Shown here in pieces: positions 56,068 to 63,379 of a stretch of DNA of 64,000 nt (its first letter is position 1; each line of letters starts with the position of its first letter). This DNA comes from Undibacterium sp. 5I1 (GTDB lineage: Bacteria; Pseudomonadota; Gammaproteobacteria; Burkholderiales; Burkholderiaceae_D). The position numbers and the translations under genes are program-made. The stretch is from the NCBI RefSeq assembly GCF_034314085.1, contig NZ_JAVIWI010000001.1, positions 1,736,001-1,800,000 on the forward strand, written 5' to 3'. A model generated the notes under the pieces. That model was not told the origin of the DNA. It did not search any database and saw nothing but the letters and a program-made list of their open reading frames with translations.

Positions 56068-56140
56068 GGGGAGTATCATCAAAAATACTCCTTATTGTCC
56101 ATATAATCTTTGGACAATAAAAAATACTCTAGCCGAGTAT
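56068..56140 (+). repeat. ATACTCCC-type intergenic repeat, copy F (short subtype)
   Basis: 73 bp between suhB and rhlE. It has three neat hairpins: GGAGTAT with ATACTCC, TATTGTCCA with TGGACAATA (9-bp stem), and ATACTC with GAGTAT. Same length as copy A and aligned to it without gaps. Confidence 0.9.
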
Positions 56141-56233
56141 GTAAGCATAGGCAGGTGGTATGTAAGAACATTGCAGCAATCATTTGTCTATGTCCATTTA
56201 GTAAAATTAAGTCGATTTAGATAGAAATAAATT

Positions 56234-57667
56234 ATGTCATTCTCAGAACTCGGTTTGTCCGAGAACATCGTTCGTGCCGTTAGCGAACAAGGCTATACCA
56301 CCCCTACCCCAATTCAAAAGCAAGCCATACCCGCCGTGATCAGCGGTGGTGATTTATTGGCCGGCGCGCAAACTGGCACGGGCAAGACCGCTGGTTTTAC
56401 GCTACCTATTTTGCAGCGTCTGTCCACTTCGGCCGTCACACCAAAAAATAAATTAGATCGTCGCCCAATCCGCACTCTGGTGCTGACCCCGACCCGTGAA
56501 CTGGCGGCGCAAGTTGAAGAAAGTGTCCGCATTTACGGCAAATATACCAACCTGAACTCCGGCGTTATTTTTGGCGGCGTGGGTATCAATCCACAAATTA
56601 AATTGCTGAAAAATGGTGTCGATATTCTGGTAGCGACACCAGGTCGCCTGCTCGATCACCACCAGCAAGGTACGATCGATTTGCGCCAGGTAGAAATTTT
56701 GGTATTGGATGAAGCCGATCGTATGCTAGACATGGGCTTTATCCATGACATCAAAAAAGTGCTGGCAATTTTGCCTGCAAAGCGTCAAAACCTGTTGTTC
56801 TCTGCAACTTTCTCGGACGAGATCAAAACTCTGGCTGACCGCTTGTTGAATAACCCGGCCATGATCGAAGTCGCCCGTCGCAATTCCACGGTGGAAGTCA
56901 TCGCGCAAAAGGTTCATCCGGTTGACCGCGATAAAAAGCACCCTATGCTTGCACACCTGATCAAAACACATAGCTGGAATCAGGTCTTGGTGTTCACCCG
57001 TACTAAGCACGGCGCAAACAAACTGGTAGAGCAGCTCGGCAAAGATGGTATCAACGCGATGGCCATTCACGGCAACAAGAGCCAATCAGCCCGTACCAAA
57101 GCGCTGGCAGAATTTAAGGACGGTAGCTTGACCGTTTTAGTCGCCACCGACATCGCCGCACGCGGTATTGATATCGACCAGCTGCCGCACGTTGTGAATT
57201 ACGATTTACCAAATGTGCCAGAAGATTATGTTCATCGTATCGGCCGCACCGGCCGTGCCGGCGCAACTGGCGAAGCCGTATCACTGGTGTGCGTGGATGA
57301 ATTCAAACTCTTGGCAGATATTGAAAAACTGATCAAACGCCAGTTACCACAAGAAATCATCGACGGTTTTATTCCCGATCCTCATGCCAAAGCGCAACCA
57401 ATACAATTGCGCAGTGGTGGCGGAGGTCAAGGTCAATCACGCGGCGGCAATGGTGGTGGTAATGGCGGCGGCGGAAATCGTCAGCGCGCACCTTCCACAT
57501 CATCCGCACCACGCAGCAGCGCCAGCAAAAACAGCACTGGCTCAGCCCAAGGCAAACCAGCGCAACGCAGCGGCGATGCACGTCATCCGTCACGCCCTGT
57601 CGTCAATCAATCGACGCCACGTCGCTCCGGCGGACGCGGCAATAGTAACGGCGGCGGCAACGGATAA
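56234..57667 (+). CDS. rhlE: DEAD-box RNA helicase, RhlE type
   Basis: 477 residues. Q-motif [26 protein letters not shown], motif I AQTGTGKT, Ia PTRELA, GG-motif [10 protein letters not shown], motif [14 protein letters not shown], motif III SAT, motif [12 protein letters not shown]. The C-terminal 80 residues are Gly/Ser/Asn-rich with RGGNGG-like repeats, an RNA-binding tail. RhlE works in ribosome assembly and RNA remodelling, often at low temperature. A terminator hairpin follows. Confidence 0.93.
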   Translation: MSFSELGLSENIVRAVSEQGYTTPTPIQKQAIPAVISGGDLLAGAQTGTGKTAGFTLPILQRLSTSAVTPKNKLDRRPIRTLVLTPTRELAAQVEESVRIYGKYTNLNSGVIFGGVGINPQIKLLKNGVDILVATPGRLLDHHQQGTIDLRQVEILVLDEADRMLDMGFIHDIKKVLAILPAKRQNLLFSATFSDEIKTLADRLLNNPAMIEVARRNSTVEVIAQKVHPVDRDKKHPMLAHLIKTHSWNQVLVFTRTKHGANKLVEQLGKDGINAMAIHGNKSQSARTKALAEFKDGSLTVLVATDIAARGIDIDQLPHVVNYDLPNVPEDYVHRIGRTGRAGATGEAVSLVCVDEFKLLADIEKLIKRQLPQEIIDGFIPDPHAKAQPIQLRSGGGGQGQSRGGNGGGNGGGGNRQRAPSTSSAPRSSASKNSTGSAQGKPAQRSGDARHPSRPVVNQSTPRRSGGRGNSNGGGNG

Positions 57668-57705
57668 TTGTATGATGTGATCAAATTCCTTTTCTAAAGG
57701 ACTAC

Positions 57706-57733
57706 AATGCGCTTGCTACCAAGCGCATTTTTT
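57706..57733 (+). terminator. intrinsic terminator between rhlE and mutS
   Basis: AATGCGCTTG (57706-57715), loop CTAC, CAAGCGCATT (57720-57729) and a T run. An in-frame ATG for mutS lies inside this stem, which argues against using it as the mutS start. Confidence 0.82.
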
Positions 57734-57766
57734 ATTGCCCTTCCTTTCAACCAGCGAACACCGTCA

Positions 57767-60424
57767 ATGACCACTACTTCTGCGATCACAAATTCAGAAA
57801 AACATACTCCAATGATGCAGCAATATTTGCGCATCAAAGCAGATCATCCAGACACGTTGGTGTTTTATCGCATGGGTGATTTTTATGAATTATTTTTTGA
57901 AGACGCAGAAAAAGTAACCCGCTTATTGGGTATCACCTTAACCCAGCGTGGCACCTCTAATGGCGCGCCGATCAAGATGGCGGGTGTGCCTTTTCATTCG
58001 CTGGAACCGTATCTCGCAAAATTAGTGAAACTGGGCGAATCCGCCGCGATCTGTGAACAGATTGGCGATCCTGCAACGAGTAAAGGTCCGGTAGAACGCA
58101 AGGTCATGCGCGTCATCACGCCGGGGACGTTGACGGATACGGATCTCTTGCCAGAAAAATCCGAGCGACCTTTACTAGCACTGTGTTTGCTACAACAACG
58201 TAAAACGGTCACCGTGGGTCTGGCATGGCTATCACTCGCCAGCGGAGTGTTGAAATTAATGGAATTCAGCACGGATGAAAAAGCACTTCTCAACCGCTTG
58301 CAACAAGAGTTGGAGCGCATTTCTCCTGCAGAGGTTCTGTTGTCAGCTGGCAGTTTATTGATCGATTATTCGCAAGCGATCTTACCGGGCAAATTCTCTG
58401 AAGTACCTGACTGGCATTTCGATCTGAAGCAGGGTCAAAAATCGCTGCAAGATCAATTATCGACTAGTTCGTTAACCGGATTTGGTGCGGAAAATTTAAG
58501 TGCAGCACTGGGCGCATCCGGTGCTTTATTACGCTACGCGGAGGCGACTCAAGGTCGGGGTCTTAAGCACATTAACAGTCTGACCGTAGAAACCGAGAAC
58601 GAATTTATTGGCCTAGATACAGCAACCCGCCGCAATTTGGAATTGACTGAAACCTTACGCGGTCAAGAATCCCCTACTCTGTTTTCTTTACTCGACCATT
58701 GCCGGACTGCGATGGGCTCGCGATTATTGCGTCATTGGTTGCATCATGCGCGGCGCGATCAAACCATTGCACGATCAAGGCATGATGCGATCAAAGCGCT
58801 GATTCAGGCAGATTCTACGGCAGGTCTGTCCACCACTTTAACCTCAGTACCAGACATAGAACGCATCACTACCCGCATCGCTTTGCAATCAGCGCGGCCA
58901 CGTGATTTAGCAGGTTTGCGTGACGGCTTGCAGCATTTGCCGACGGTAAGATCCTACGTCGCAATGTGCATCGCCGACAATCAAACCAGCTTACTCACTA
59001 AGATTTTAGGTGATCTGGCAACGCCAACGGAGTGCCTTGATTTACTGGAACGTAGCCTGATGTTGCAACCTGCGACCATGGTACGTGATGGCGGTGTGAT
59101 CGCCACAGGGTTTGATACCGAATTAGACGAACTGCGCGCCTTATCCGAGAACGCCGGTCAGTTTTTGATTGATCTGGAAACCTCAGAACGCGCCAGAACC
59201 GGGATTGCCAACTTACGTGTTGAATACAACAAGGTACATGGCTTTTATATCGAGGTCACGAATGGCCAGACAGACAAAGTGCCGGATAACTATCGCCGTC
59301 GCCAGACCTTAAAAAATGCCGAGCGCTATATCACACCAGAGCTAAAAGCCTTTGAGGACAAAGCACTGTCAGCACAAGAACGCGCCCTAGTTCGGGAGAA
59401 AGTCTTGTACGAAAAAATGCTGCAAGAATTGCTGCCGCATATTACGACCTTACAAGCAATTGCACATGCAGTTGCGCAGCTTGATACGCTGGTGAGTCTA
59501 GCGAAACACGCGAGCAAAAATAACTGGTGCGCGCCACAACTGGTCGCAGAACCCATGCTGCAAATCGAGCAAGGTCGCCATCCGGTGGTTGAAAATCAGA
59601 TTGAGCGCTTTATCGCCAACGATTGCCAGCTATCCGACGAGCATAAATTGCTGTTAATTACGGGTCCTAATATGGGTGGTAAGTCGACCTTTATGCGTCA
59701 GGTCGCGCTCATTACCCTGCTAGCGTATGTTGGCAGCTATGTCCCCGCAAATGCCGTCGTGATTGGCCCAATTGATCGCATCTTCACCCGTATTGGTGCG
59801 GCAGATGATCTGGCCGGTGGTCGTTCCACGTTTATGGTGGAGATGACAGAATCTGCGGCAATTTTGCACGGAGCAACTGAACAGTCACTGGTCTTGATGG
59901 ATGAAGTCGGACGTGGCACTTCGACCTTTGACGGTTTGGCACTGGCATGGGCCATTGCACGCCATTTAATTTTGGTATCCAAAAGCTATACATTATTCGC
60001 CACCCATTATTTTGAACTGACGCAGTTACCCGAGCTACACCCAAGTGCCGAGAACGTTCATCTATCGGCGATAGAGCATAAAGAGAATATTGTCTTCCTA
60101 CACGCAGTACAAGCAGGTCCTGCATCACAAAGTTATGGCTTGCAGGTAGCGCAGCTAGCCGGCATTCCGCAAGGGGTAATACGCGCTGCCAGAAAGCATC
60201 TGGCGGAGCTGGAGGCACACTCTCTACAAGCGACGCCGCAGTTTGATCTGTTTAGCGCCAATACAGCCATCAAAAGCGCCGAGACAGCCTATGAACATAA
60301 TGAAATAGCGGCTGACACACCAATACTGGATGCCATCAGCGAGCTAGACCCCGATGCGATGACGCCGAGAGAAGCTTTAGAGGCCTTGTATGCGTTAAAG
60401 CAATTAGCAAAAGAGCGCTTTTGA
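57767..60424 (+). CDS. mutS: DNA mismatch recognition protein MutS
   Basis: 885 residues from ATG 57767. The mismatch-reading motif [25 protein letters not shown] carries the Phe and Glu that wedge into mispairs. The core and lever domains follow, then the ATPase: Walker [10 protein letters not shown] (633-641), [19 protein letters not shown], Walker [21 protein letters not shown], and the C-terminal HTH ([15 protein letters not shown]). The last residues end AKERF with a TGA at 60422-60424 that falls inside the left arm of a palindromic element. The start is chosen over 57707 because the latter lies in a terminator stem. It initiates mismatch repair with MutL. Confidence 0.95.
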   Translation: MTTTSAITNSEKHTPMMQQYLRIKADHPDTLVFYRMGDFYELFFEDAEKVTRLLGITLTQRGTSNGAPIKMAGVPFHSLEPYLAKLVKLGESAAICEQIGDPATSKGPVERKVMRVITPGTLTDTDLLPEKSERPLLALCLLQQRKTVTVGLAWLSLASGVLKLMEFSTDEKALLNRLQQELERISPAEVLLSAGSLLIDYSQAILPGKFSEVPDWHFDLKQGQKSLQDQLSTSSLTGFGAENLSAALGASGALLRYAEATQGRGLKHINSLTVETENEFIGLDTATRRNLELTETLRGQESPTLFSLLDHCRTAMGSRLLRHWLHHARRDQTIARSRHDAIKALIQADSTAGLSTTLTSVPDIERITTRIALQSARPRDLAGLRDGLQHLPTVRSYVAMCIADNQTSLLTKILGDLATPTECLDLLERSLMLQPATMVRDGGVIATGFDTELDELRALSENAGQFLIDLETSERARTGIANLRVEYNKVHGFYIEVTNGQTDKVPDNYRRRQTLKNAERYITPELKAFEDKALSAQERALVREKVLYEKMLQELLPHITTLQAIAHAVAQLDTLVSLAKHASKNNWCAPQLVAEPMLQIEQGRHPVVENQIERFIANDCQLSDEHKLLLITGPNMGGKSTFMRQVALITLLAYVGSYVPANAVVIGPIDRIFTRIGAADDLAGGRSTFMVEMTESAAILHGATEQSLVLMDEVGRGTSTFDGLALAWAIARHLILVSKSYTLFATHYFELTQLPELHPSAENVHLSAIEHKENIVFLHAVQAGPASQSYGLQVAQLAGIPQGVIRAARKHLAELEAHSLQATPQFDLFSANTAIKSAETAYEHNEIAADTPILDAISELDPDAMTPREALEALYALKQLAKERF

Positions 60425-60660
60425 ACCCAGATTTTCCATTGGAACAGCGACAAGTGTGCCTTTGGCGGACTGACTGGCTAGACGCGACGACGACGCAAGC
60501 CGCCTCTTGCCAGGAGAAGCAACAACGCTAGGCGGTTCGCCAGAGGTGCAATTGTCGCTGTGTCACTCGCACTTATCGCGGTAGTGCTATCCCTATAAAC
60601 ACCGCATTCCGTCTGCGTTTCTACGAGATGGTAGCGGTTTAATAGAAAATCTGGGTTGAA
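60421..60660. repeat. 240-bp palindrome-rich element with 20-bp terminal inverted repeats
   Basis: The left end TTGAACCCAGATTTTCCATT (60421-60440) and the right end AATAGAAAATCTGGGTTGAA (60641-60660) are inverted repeats, 18 of 20 identical. Inside, AGCGACAAGTGTGCC (60446 onward) pairs imperfectly with AATTGTCGCT-type sequence at 60536-60559. CCGCCT (60500-60505) pairs with AGGCGG near 60530. No reading frame is convincing. The left arm includes the mutS stop codon. It looks like a non-autonomous mobile or structural repeat, fixed behind mutS. Confidence 0.75.
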
Positions 60661-60820
60661 CTAACTATCAACTTGAAAAATGAACGTCCAATTTTTATGA
60701 GGCTCCCAGAGCACAATTGGCTTGTAAGGCTTATACATAATGGACAATCATTTTTGAACATACAAATTAAAAAGCCGCAGAATTCACACTCTGCGGCTTT
60801 TTTAAAATCAAAAAAAACAA
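60425..60820. other. intergenic region mutS to slyD
   Basis: 396 bases between the convergent mutS and slyD genes: the palindromic element to 60660, then about 100 bp of A/T-rich sequence with no recognised feature, then a bidirectional terminator at 60769-60803. No gene visible. Confidence 0.6.
60769..60803 (-). terminator. bidirectional terminator after slyD
   Basis: AAAAAGCCGCAGA (60769-60781) and TCTGCGGCTTTTT (60790-60802) form a 13-bp perfect stem with A and T runs at both sides, between convergent slyD and mutS. Confidence 0.88.
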
Positions 60821-61357
60821 TTAATGAATAGGATGGCTGCGATATTCATCGCCAGAATCATCTTCATCTTCATCGTGATGATGGCCATTTGCACCGTGTA
60901 CATGACCATGCGCCAATTCTTCTTCCGTCGCAGCGCGTACATCAGCCACTTCTAAGGTAAAGCGCAAAGCCATGCCGGCTAGCGGATGGTTACCGTCTAA
61001 AACTACTTTATCATCAGCGACATCTGTCACAGTAAAAATCACTGCATCATCTTCTTCATCGCCGTCTTGCATGCCTTCAAACTGCATACCGACTTCTAAC
61101 GGTGTCGGCAGACGATCACGTGGTTCGACTTTAACCAGCGTCGCATCATACTCACCGAATGCATCATCTGGCTCAACCTGGAGTACTGTTTTGTAACCAA
61201 CTTCTTTGCCATCCAGGGCTTCTTCAATTTTTGGCAGCGTGTTTTCGTAACCACCATGCAAATACACCATAGGCTGTTGACCATCTTCGATCAAGTTGTC
61301 TTGTGCATCTGACAGTTTATAGTTAACAGTAACAACTGTATCTTTGACAATCTTCAT
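60821..61357 (-). CDS. slyD: FKBP-type peptidyl-prolyl isomerase SlyD
   Basis: 178 residues. FKBP domain with the inserted-in-flap domain: NYKLSDAQDNLIEDG, PMVYLHGGYENTLPKIEEAL, then YDATLVKVEPRDRL and GNHPLAGMALRFTLEV. The C-terminal tail is His- and Asp/Glu-rich (HGHVHGANGHHHDEDEDDSGDE), a metal-binding tail as in SlyD proteins that help nickel delivery. AAGGAAT precedes the ATG. It is divergent from roxA. Confidence 0.93.
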   Translation of the reverse strand: MKIVKDTVVTVNYKLSDAQDNLIEDGQQPMVYLHGGYENTLPKIEEALDGKEVGYKTVLQVEPDDAFGEYDATLVKVEPRDRLPTPLEVGMQFEGMQDGDEEDDAVIFTVTDVADDKVVLDGNHPLAGMALRFTLEVADVRAATEEELAHGHVHGANGHHHDEDEDDSGDEYRSHPIH

Positions 61358-61384
61358 GATATTCCTTAAAAATAATGTGCAGCC

Positions 61385-61430
61385 GAATTATACCCGTCTG
61401 GCTAGTTGAACAAGCCACGACTATAATTCG
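61385..61430. promoter_or_regulatory. mirrored divergent promoters of slyD and roxA
   Basis: CGAATTATA (61385-61393) and TATAATTCG (61422-61430) are perfect inverted copies, 28 nt apart. Each contains TATAAT pointing outward, leftward for slyD and rightward for roxA. The -35 regions must overlap in the spacer, though neither is close to consensus. The roxA ATG begins six bases after its TATAAT, so that transcript is probably leaderless. Confidence 0.55.
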
Positions 61431-61433
61431 GGC

Positions 61434-62567
61434 ATGAAAAATTTATCTTCCAAATTGCCTTTACTTGGCAACATCACGCCCGATCAATTTCTTGCCGAAT
61501 ACTGGCATAAAAAACCTTTACTGATACGACAGGCAATTCCTGGCTTCAGCCCGCTGCTTCCCAAAGACGCTTTATTTGAACTGGCAGCGCAAGACGACGT
61601 TGAATCACGCCTGATCAGTTTTTTCGGTAAACATTGGGAAATGCAAAACGGCCCGTTCAAGCAATTGCCCGTCAAAGAAAAAAAAGACTGGACCTTGTTG
61701 GTTCAAGGTGTAAATCTACATCATGAAGATGCAGATGCTTTACTACGTGAATTCAGTTTTATTCCAGATGCGCGGCTAGACGACTTGATGATCAGCTATG
61801 CAGAAGACGGTGGAGGCGTTGGCCCCCATTTTGATTCTTACGATGTATTTTTGCTCCAGGTACACGGGCAACGTCGCTGGAAGATCGGCGCGCAAAAAGA
61901 TTTAAGCTTAATCGAGGGGATGCCGCTCAAAGTATTGCGCAACTTTAAACCGGATCAAGAGTTTGTATTAGAGCCAGGCGATATGCTCTACCTGCCGCCA
62001 CAATATGCCCATGATGGCGTTGCGATTGGTGAATGCATGACGTATTCAATCGGTTTCCGCGCGCCGTCCTACCAAGAGCTGGGCGAGTCGTTTTTACAGT
62101 TTATGTCCGACTCAATTGATTTGCCCGGACGCTATGCCGATCCAGATTTAAAAGCTAGCCTGCGCTCTGCAGAACTCAGCTCAGCGATGGTGGATAACAT
62201 CGCTGAGCAAATCGCAAAGATCAAGTTCACTGAAGACGATATTACAATTTTTATTGGCGAATATCTAACAACGCCAAAATCAAGTGTATTTTTTACTTCA
62301 CCAGCCAAACCATTGACACCAAAACGATTTACACAGAGTGCACAAAAAAATGGCGTCTCACTCTCTTTGAAAACACAGATGCTTTATAAGGGCAAGCACG
62401 TATTCATCAACGGAGAATCGTTTGCCATCGGTAAAGAAGATAAAGCGAGCTTGGTGAAACTAGCAAATCAAAGGCAACTTGACGGTAAGGATATGGCCGA
62501 AGTTTCTGATGATGTGATGGAAGCACTGTGTATGTGGTACGAAGATGGCTGGCTAAATTTAAGTTGA
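61434..62567 (+). CDS. roxA: ribosomal oxygenase RoxA (YcfD-like, JmjC/cupin)
   Basis: 377 residues, like E. coli YcfD. The Fe(II)/2-oxoglutarate site is GPHFDSYDVFLLQVHGQRRW with His132 and Asp134, and LPPQYAHDGVAIGECMTYSIGF with His193; these match the E. coli ligand spacing. RoxA hydroxylates arginine 81 of ribosomal protein L16. The N-terminal DQFLAEYWHKKPLLIRQAIPGF is typical. The C-terminal winged-helix-like domain follows. No ribosome site precedes ATG 61434; a TATAAT box ends six bases before it. Confidence 0.92.
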   Translation: MKNLSSKLPLLGNITPDQFLAEYWHKKPLLIRQAIPGFSPLLPKDALFELAAQDDVESRLISFFGKHWEMQNGPFKQLPVKEKKDWTLLVQGVNLHHEDADALLREFSFIPDARLDDLMISYAEDGGGVGPHFDSYDVFLLQVHGQRRWKIGAQKDLSLIEGMPLKVLRNFKPDQEFVLEPGDMLYLPPQYAHDGVAIGECMTYSIGFRAPSYQELGESFLQFMSDSIDLPGRYADPDLKASLRSAELSSAMVDNIAEQIAKIKFTEDDITIFIGEYLTTPKSSVFFTSPAKPLTPKRFTQSAQKNGVSLSLKTQMLYKGKHVFINGESFAIGKEDKASLVKLANQRQLDGKDMAEVSDDVMEALCMWYEDGWLNLS

Positions 62568-62901
62568 TAATCGACTAAAAATGACTAAAAGCCTTTGTAA
62601 CAAAAGTAATCAAAAAGCCTAATTTGATGAAAATTTTTTGACTATTTAGCCAATAATCGAACATCGCGAATAAAAGAATGTTTATTTTAACAAATAATGT
62701 ACAAATTGAGCATAAAAGCCAATCTAAACCTATTCCATTGACTCAAAAATCATTATAATTCTGGGTTAGGAAAGTTTCGTAGGGGTCGAATTTCTCTTCA
62801 GAAATTATGCCCTCGAATTAACCTATAGAGCGATAATTACCGGTAATTATTCATCGCAAAATTCTGATCCTATTTTTGATCTATTTATTGAAAGTACAAA
62901 C
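62568..62901. other. intergenic region and leader upstream of the lipoprotein gene
   Basis: 334 bases. TATAAT at 62754-62759 could be a -10 box. Downstream are a stem AATTTCT-CTTC-AGAAATT (62790-62807) and the perfect 18-bp palindrome ATAATTACCGGTAATTAT (62833-62850). A transcript from TATAAT would carry a structured leader of about 135 nt. I see no gene. Confidence 0.5.
62833..62850. promoter_or_regulatory. perfect 18-bp palindrome upstream of the lipoprotein gene
   Basis: ATAATTACC and GGTAATTAT form an uninterrupted palindrome 52 nt before the ATG. It could be a protein-binding operator or an RNA hairpin; its partner is unknown. Confidence 0.45.
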
Positions 62902-63138
62902 ATGAAAAAATCACTCTTGCTCGTTTCCCTGTTAGCAGTTGTTTTGGCAGCTTGCGGTAAAAAAGAAGAAGCTCCAGTTGCTCCAGCAGCTTCAGTACCC
63001 GCAGCAACAGCTCCAGCAGCAGCTTCTGCTCCTGCTGAAGCACCAATGCCAGCTCCAGCAGCTGATGCAGCTCCAGCATCTGGTGCAGCTCCAGCAGCTT
63101 CTGCTCCAGCAGCAGCTTCTGCAGCAGCATCCAAGTAA
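62902..63138 (+). CDS. small Ala/Pro-rich lipoprotein
   Basis: 78 residues. The signal MKKSLLLVSLLAVVLAAC has a clear lipobox (LAAC, Cys18) followed by Gly-Lys-Lys-Glu-Glu. The remaining ~55 residues are almost only Ala, Pro, Ser and Val (APAAASAPAEAPMPAPAADA and similar), a flexible rod-like tail. No enzymatic domain. The codons repeat GCTCCAGCAGCT-like units, so the tract may expand or contract. Its abundance-like promoter region and strong terminator suggest a well-expressed envelope spacer or tether. A similar-looking frame on the opposite strand is an artefact of the GCT/CAG repeat. Confidence 0.8.
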   Translation: MKKSLLLVSLLAVVLAACGKKEEAPVAPAASVPAATAPAAASAPAEAPMPAPAADAAPASGAAPAASAPAAASAAASK

Positions 63139-63153
63139 TTTTTTTATTGCTTG

Positions 63154-63183
63154 AAAAAACCGACCTGCGGGTCGGTTTTTTTT
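63154..63183 (+). terminator. intrinsic terminator after the lipoprotein gene
   Basis: CCGACC-TGCG-GGTCGG stem with A6 before and T8 after, 15 nt after the stop. Confidence 0.9.
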
Positions 63184-63210
63184 CGCCTGCAATTTCATCC
63201 ATTTATTTAT

Positions 63211-63311
63211 AGGACTTACACGAAATTGTCTCAGCAAAGCGTAGCGACGAAGGCAGTCTTTTAGTACAGCTAGGCGCTACAACGTAGCTGGGGCGGTTTT
63301 GCGTAAGTCCT
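63211..63311. repeat. AGGACTTAC-ended palindromic repeat
   Basis: The left end AGGACTTACACGAAATTGTC (63211-63230) and the right end GGGGCGGTTTTGCGTAAGTCCT (ending 63311) are imperfect inverted repeats. Inside, GTAGCGACGAAGGC and CTAGGCGCTAC..GTAGC-type segments form further stems. A shortened relative lies at 39108-39168. No coding potential. Confidence 0.8.
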
Positions 63312-63333
63312 AATCTAATTGCAGACATAAAAA

Positions 63334-63363
63334 AAACGGCATCATAAAAATATGATGCCGTTT
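63334..63363 (-). terminator. intrinsic terminator after bamC
   Basis: AAACGGCATCATA, loop AAAA, TATGATGCCGTTT: a 13-bp perfect stem. On the minus strand it is followed by eight T residues, 16 nt past the bamC stop. Confidence 0.88.
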
Positions 63364-63379
63364 CTTAATTAGATCTGAT

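Noticed and set aside
57707..57766. Upstream ATG that would extend MutS by 20 residues
   Set aside because: The ATG lies inside the stem of the rhlE terminator, and the added residues do not resemble MutS.
60685..60755. CGTCCAATTTTT...TGGACAATCA as a seventh repeat copy
   Set aside because: The GTCCA and TGGAC words are about 60 bases apart instead of 10, and no ATACTCC ends are present.
62738..62759. TTGACT plus TATAAT as a sigma-70 promoter for the lipoprotein gene
   Set aside because: The two boxes are only 10 bases apart, far from the usual 16-18, so TTGACT is not accepted as the -35.
62847..63202. Two minus-strand frames rich in Ala/Gly or Leu/Gln opposite the lipoprotein
   Set aside because: They are created by the GCT/CAG-type codon repeat of the real plus-strand lipoprotein, which has a signal peptide, lipobox and terminator.
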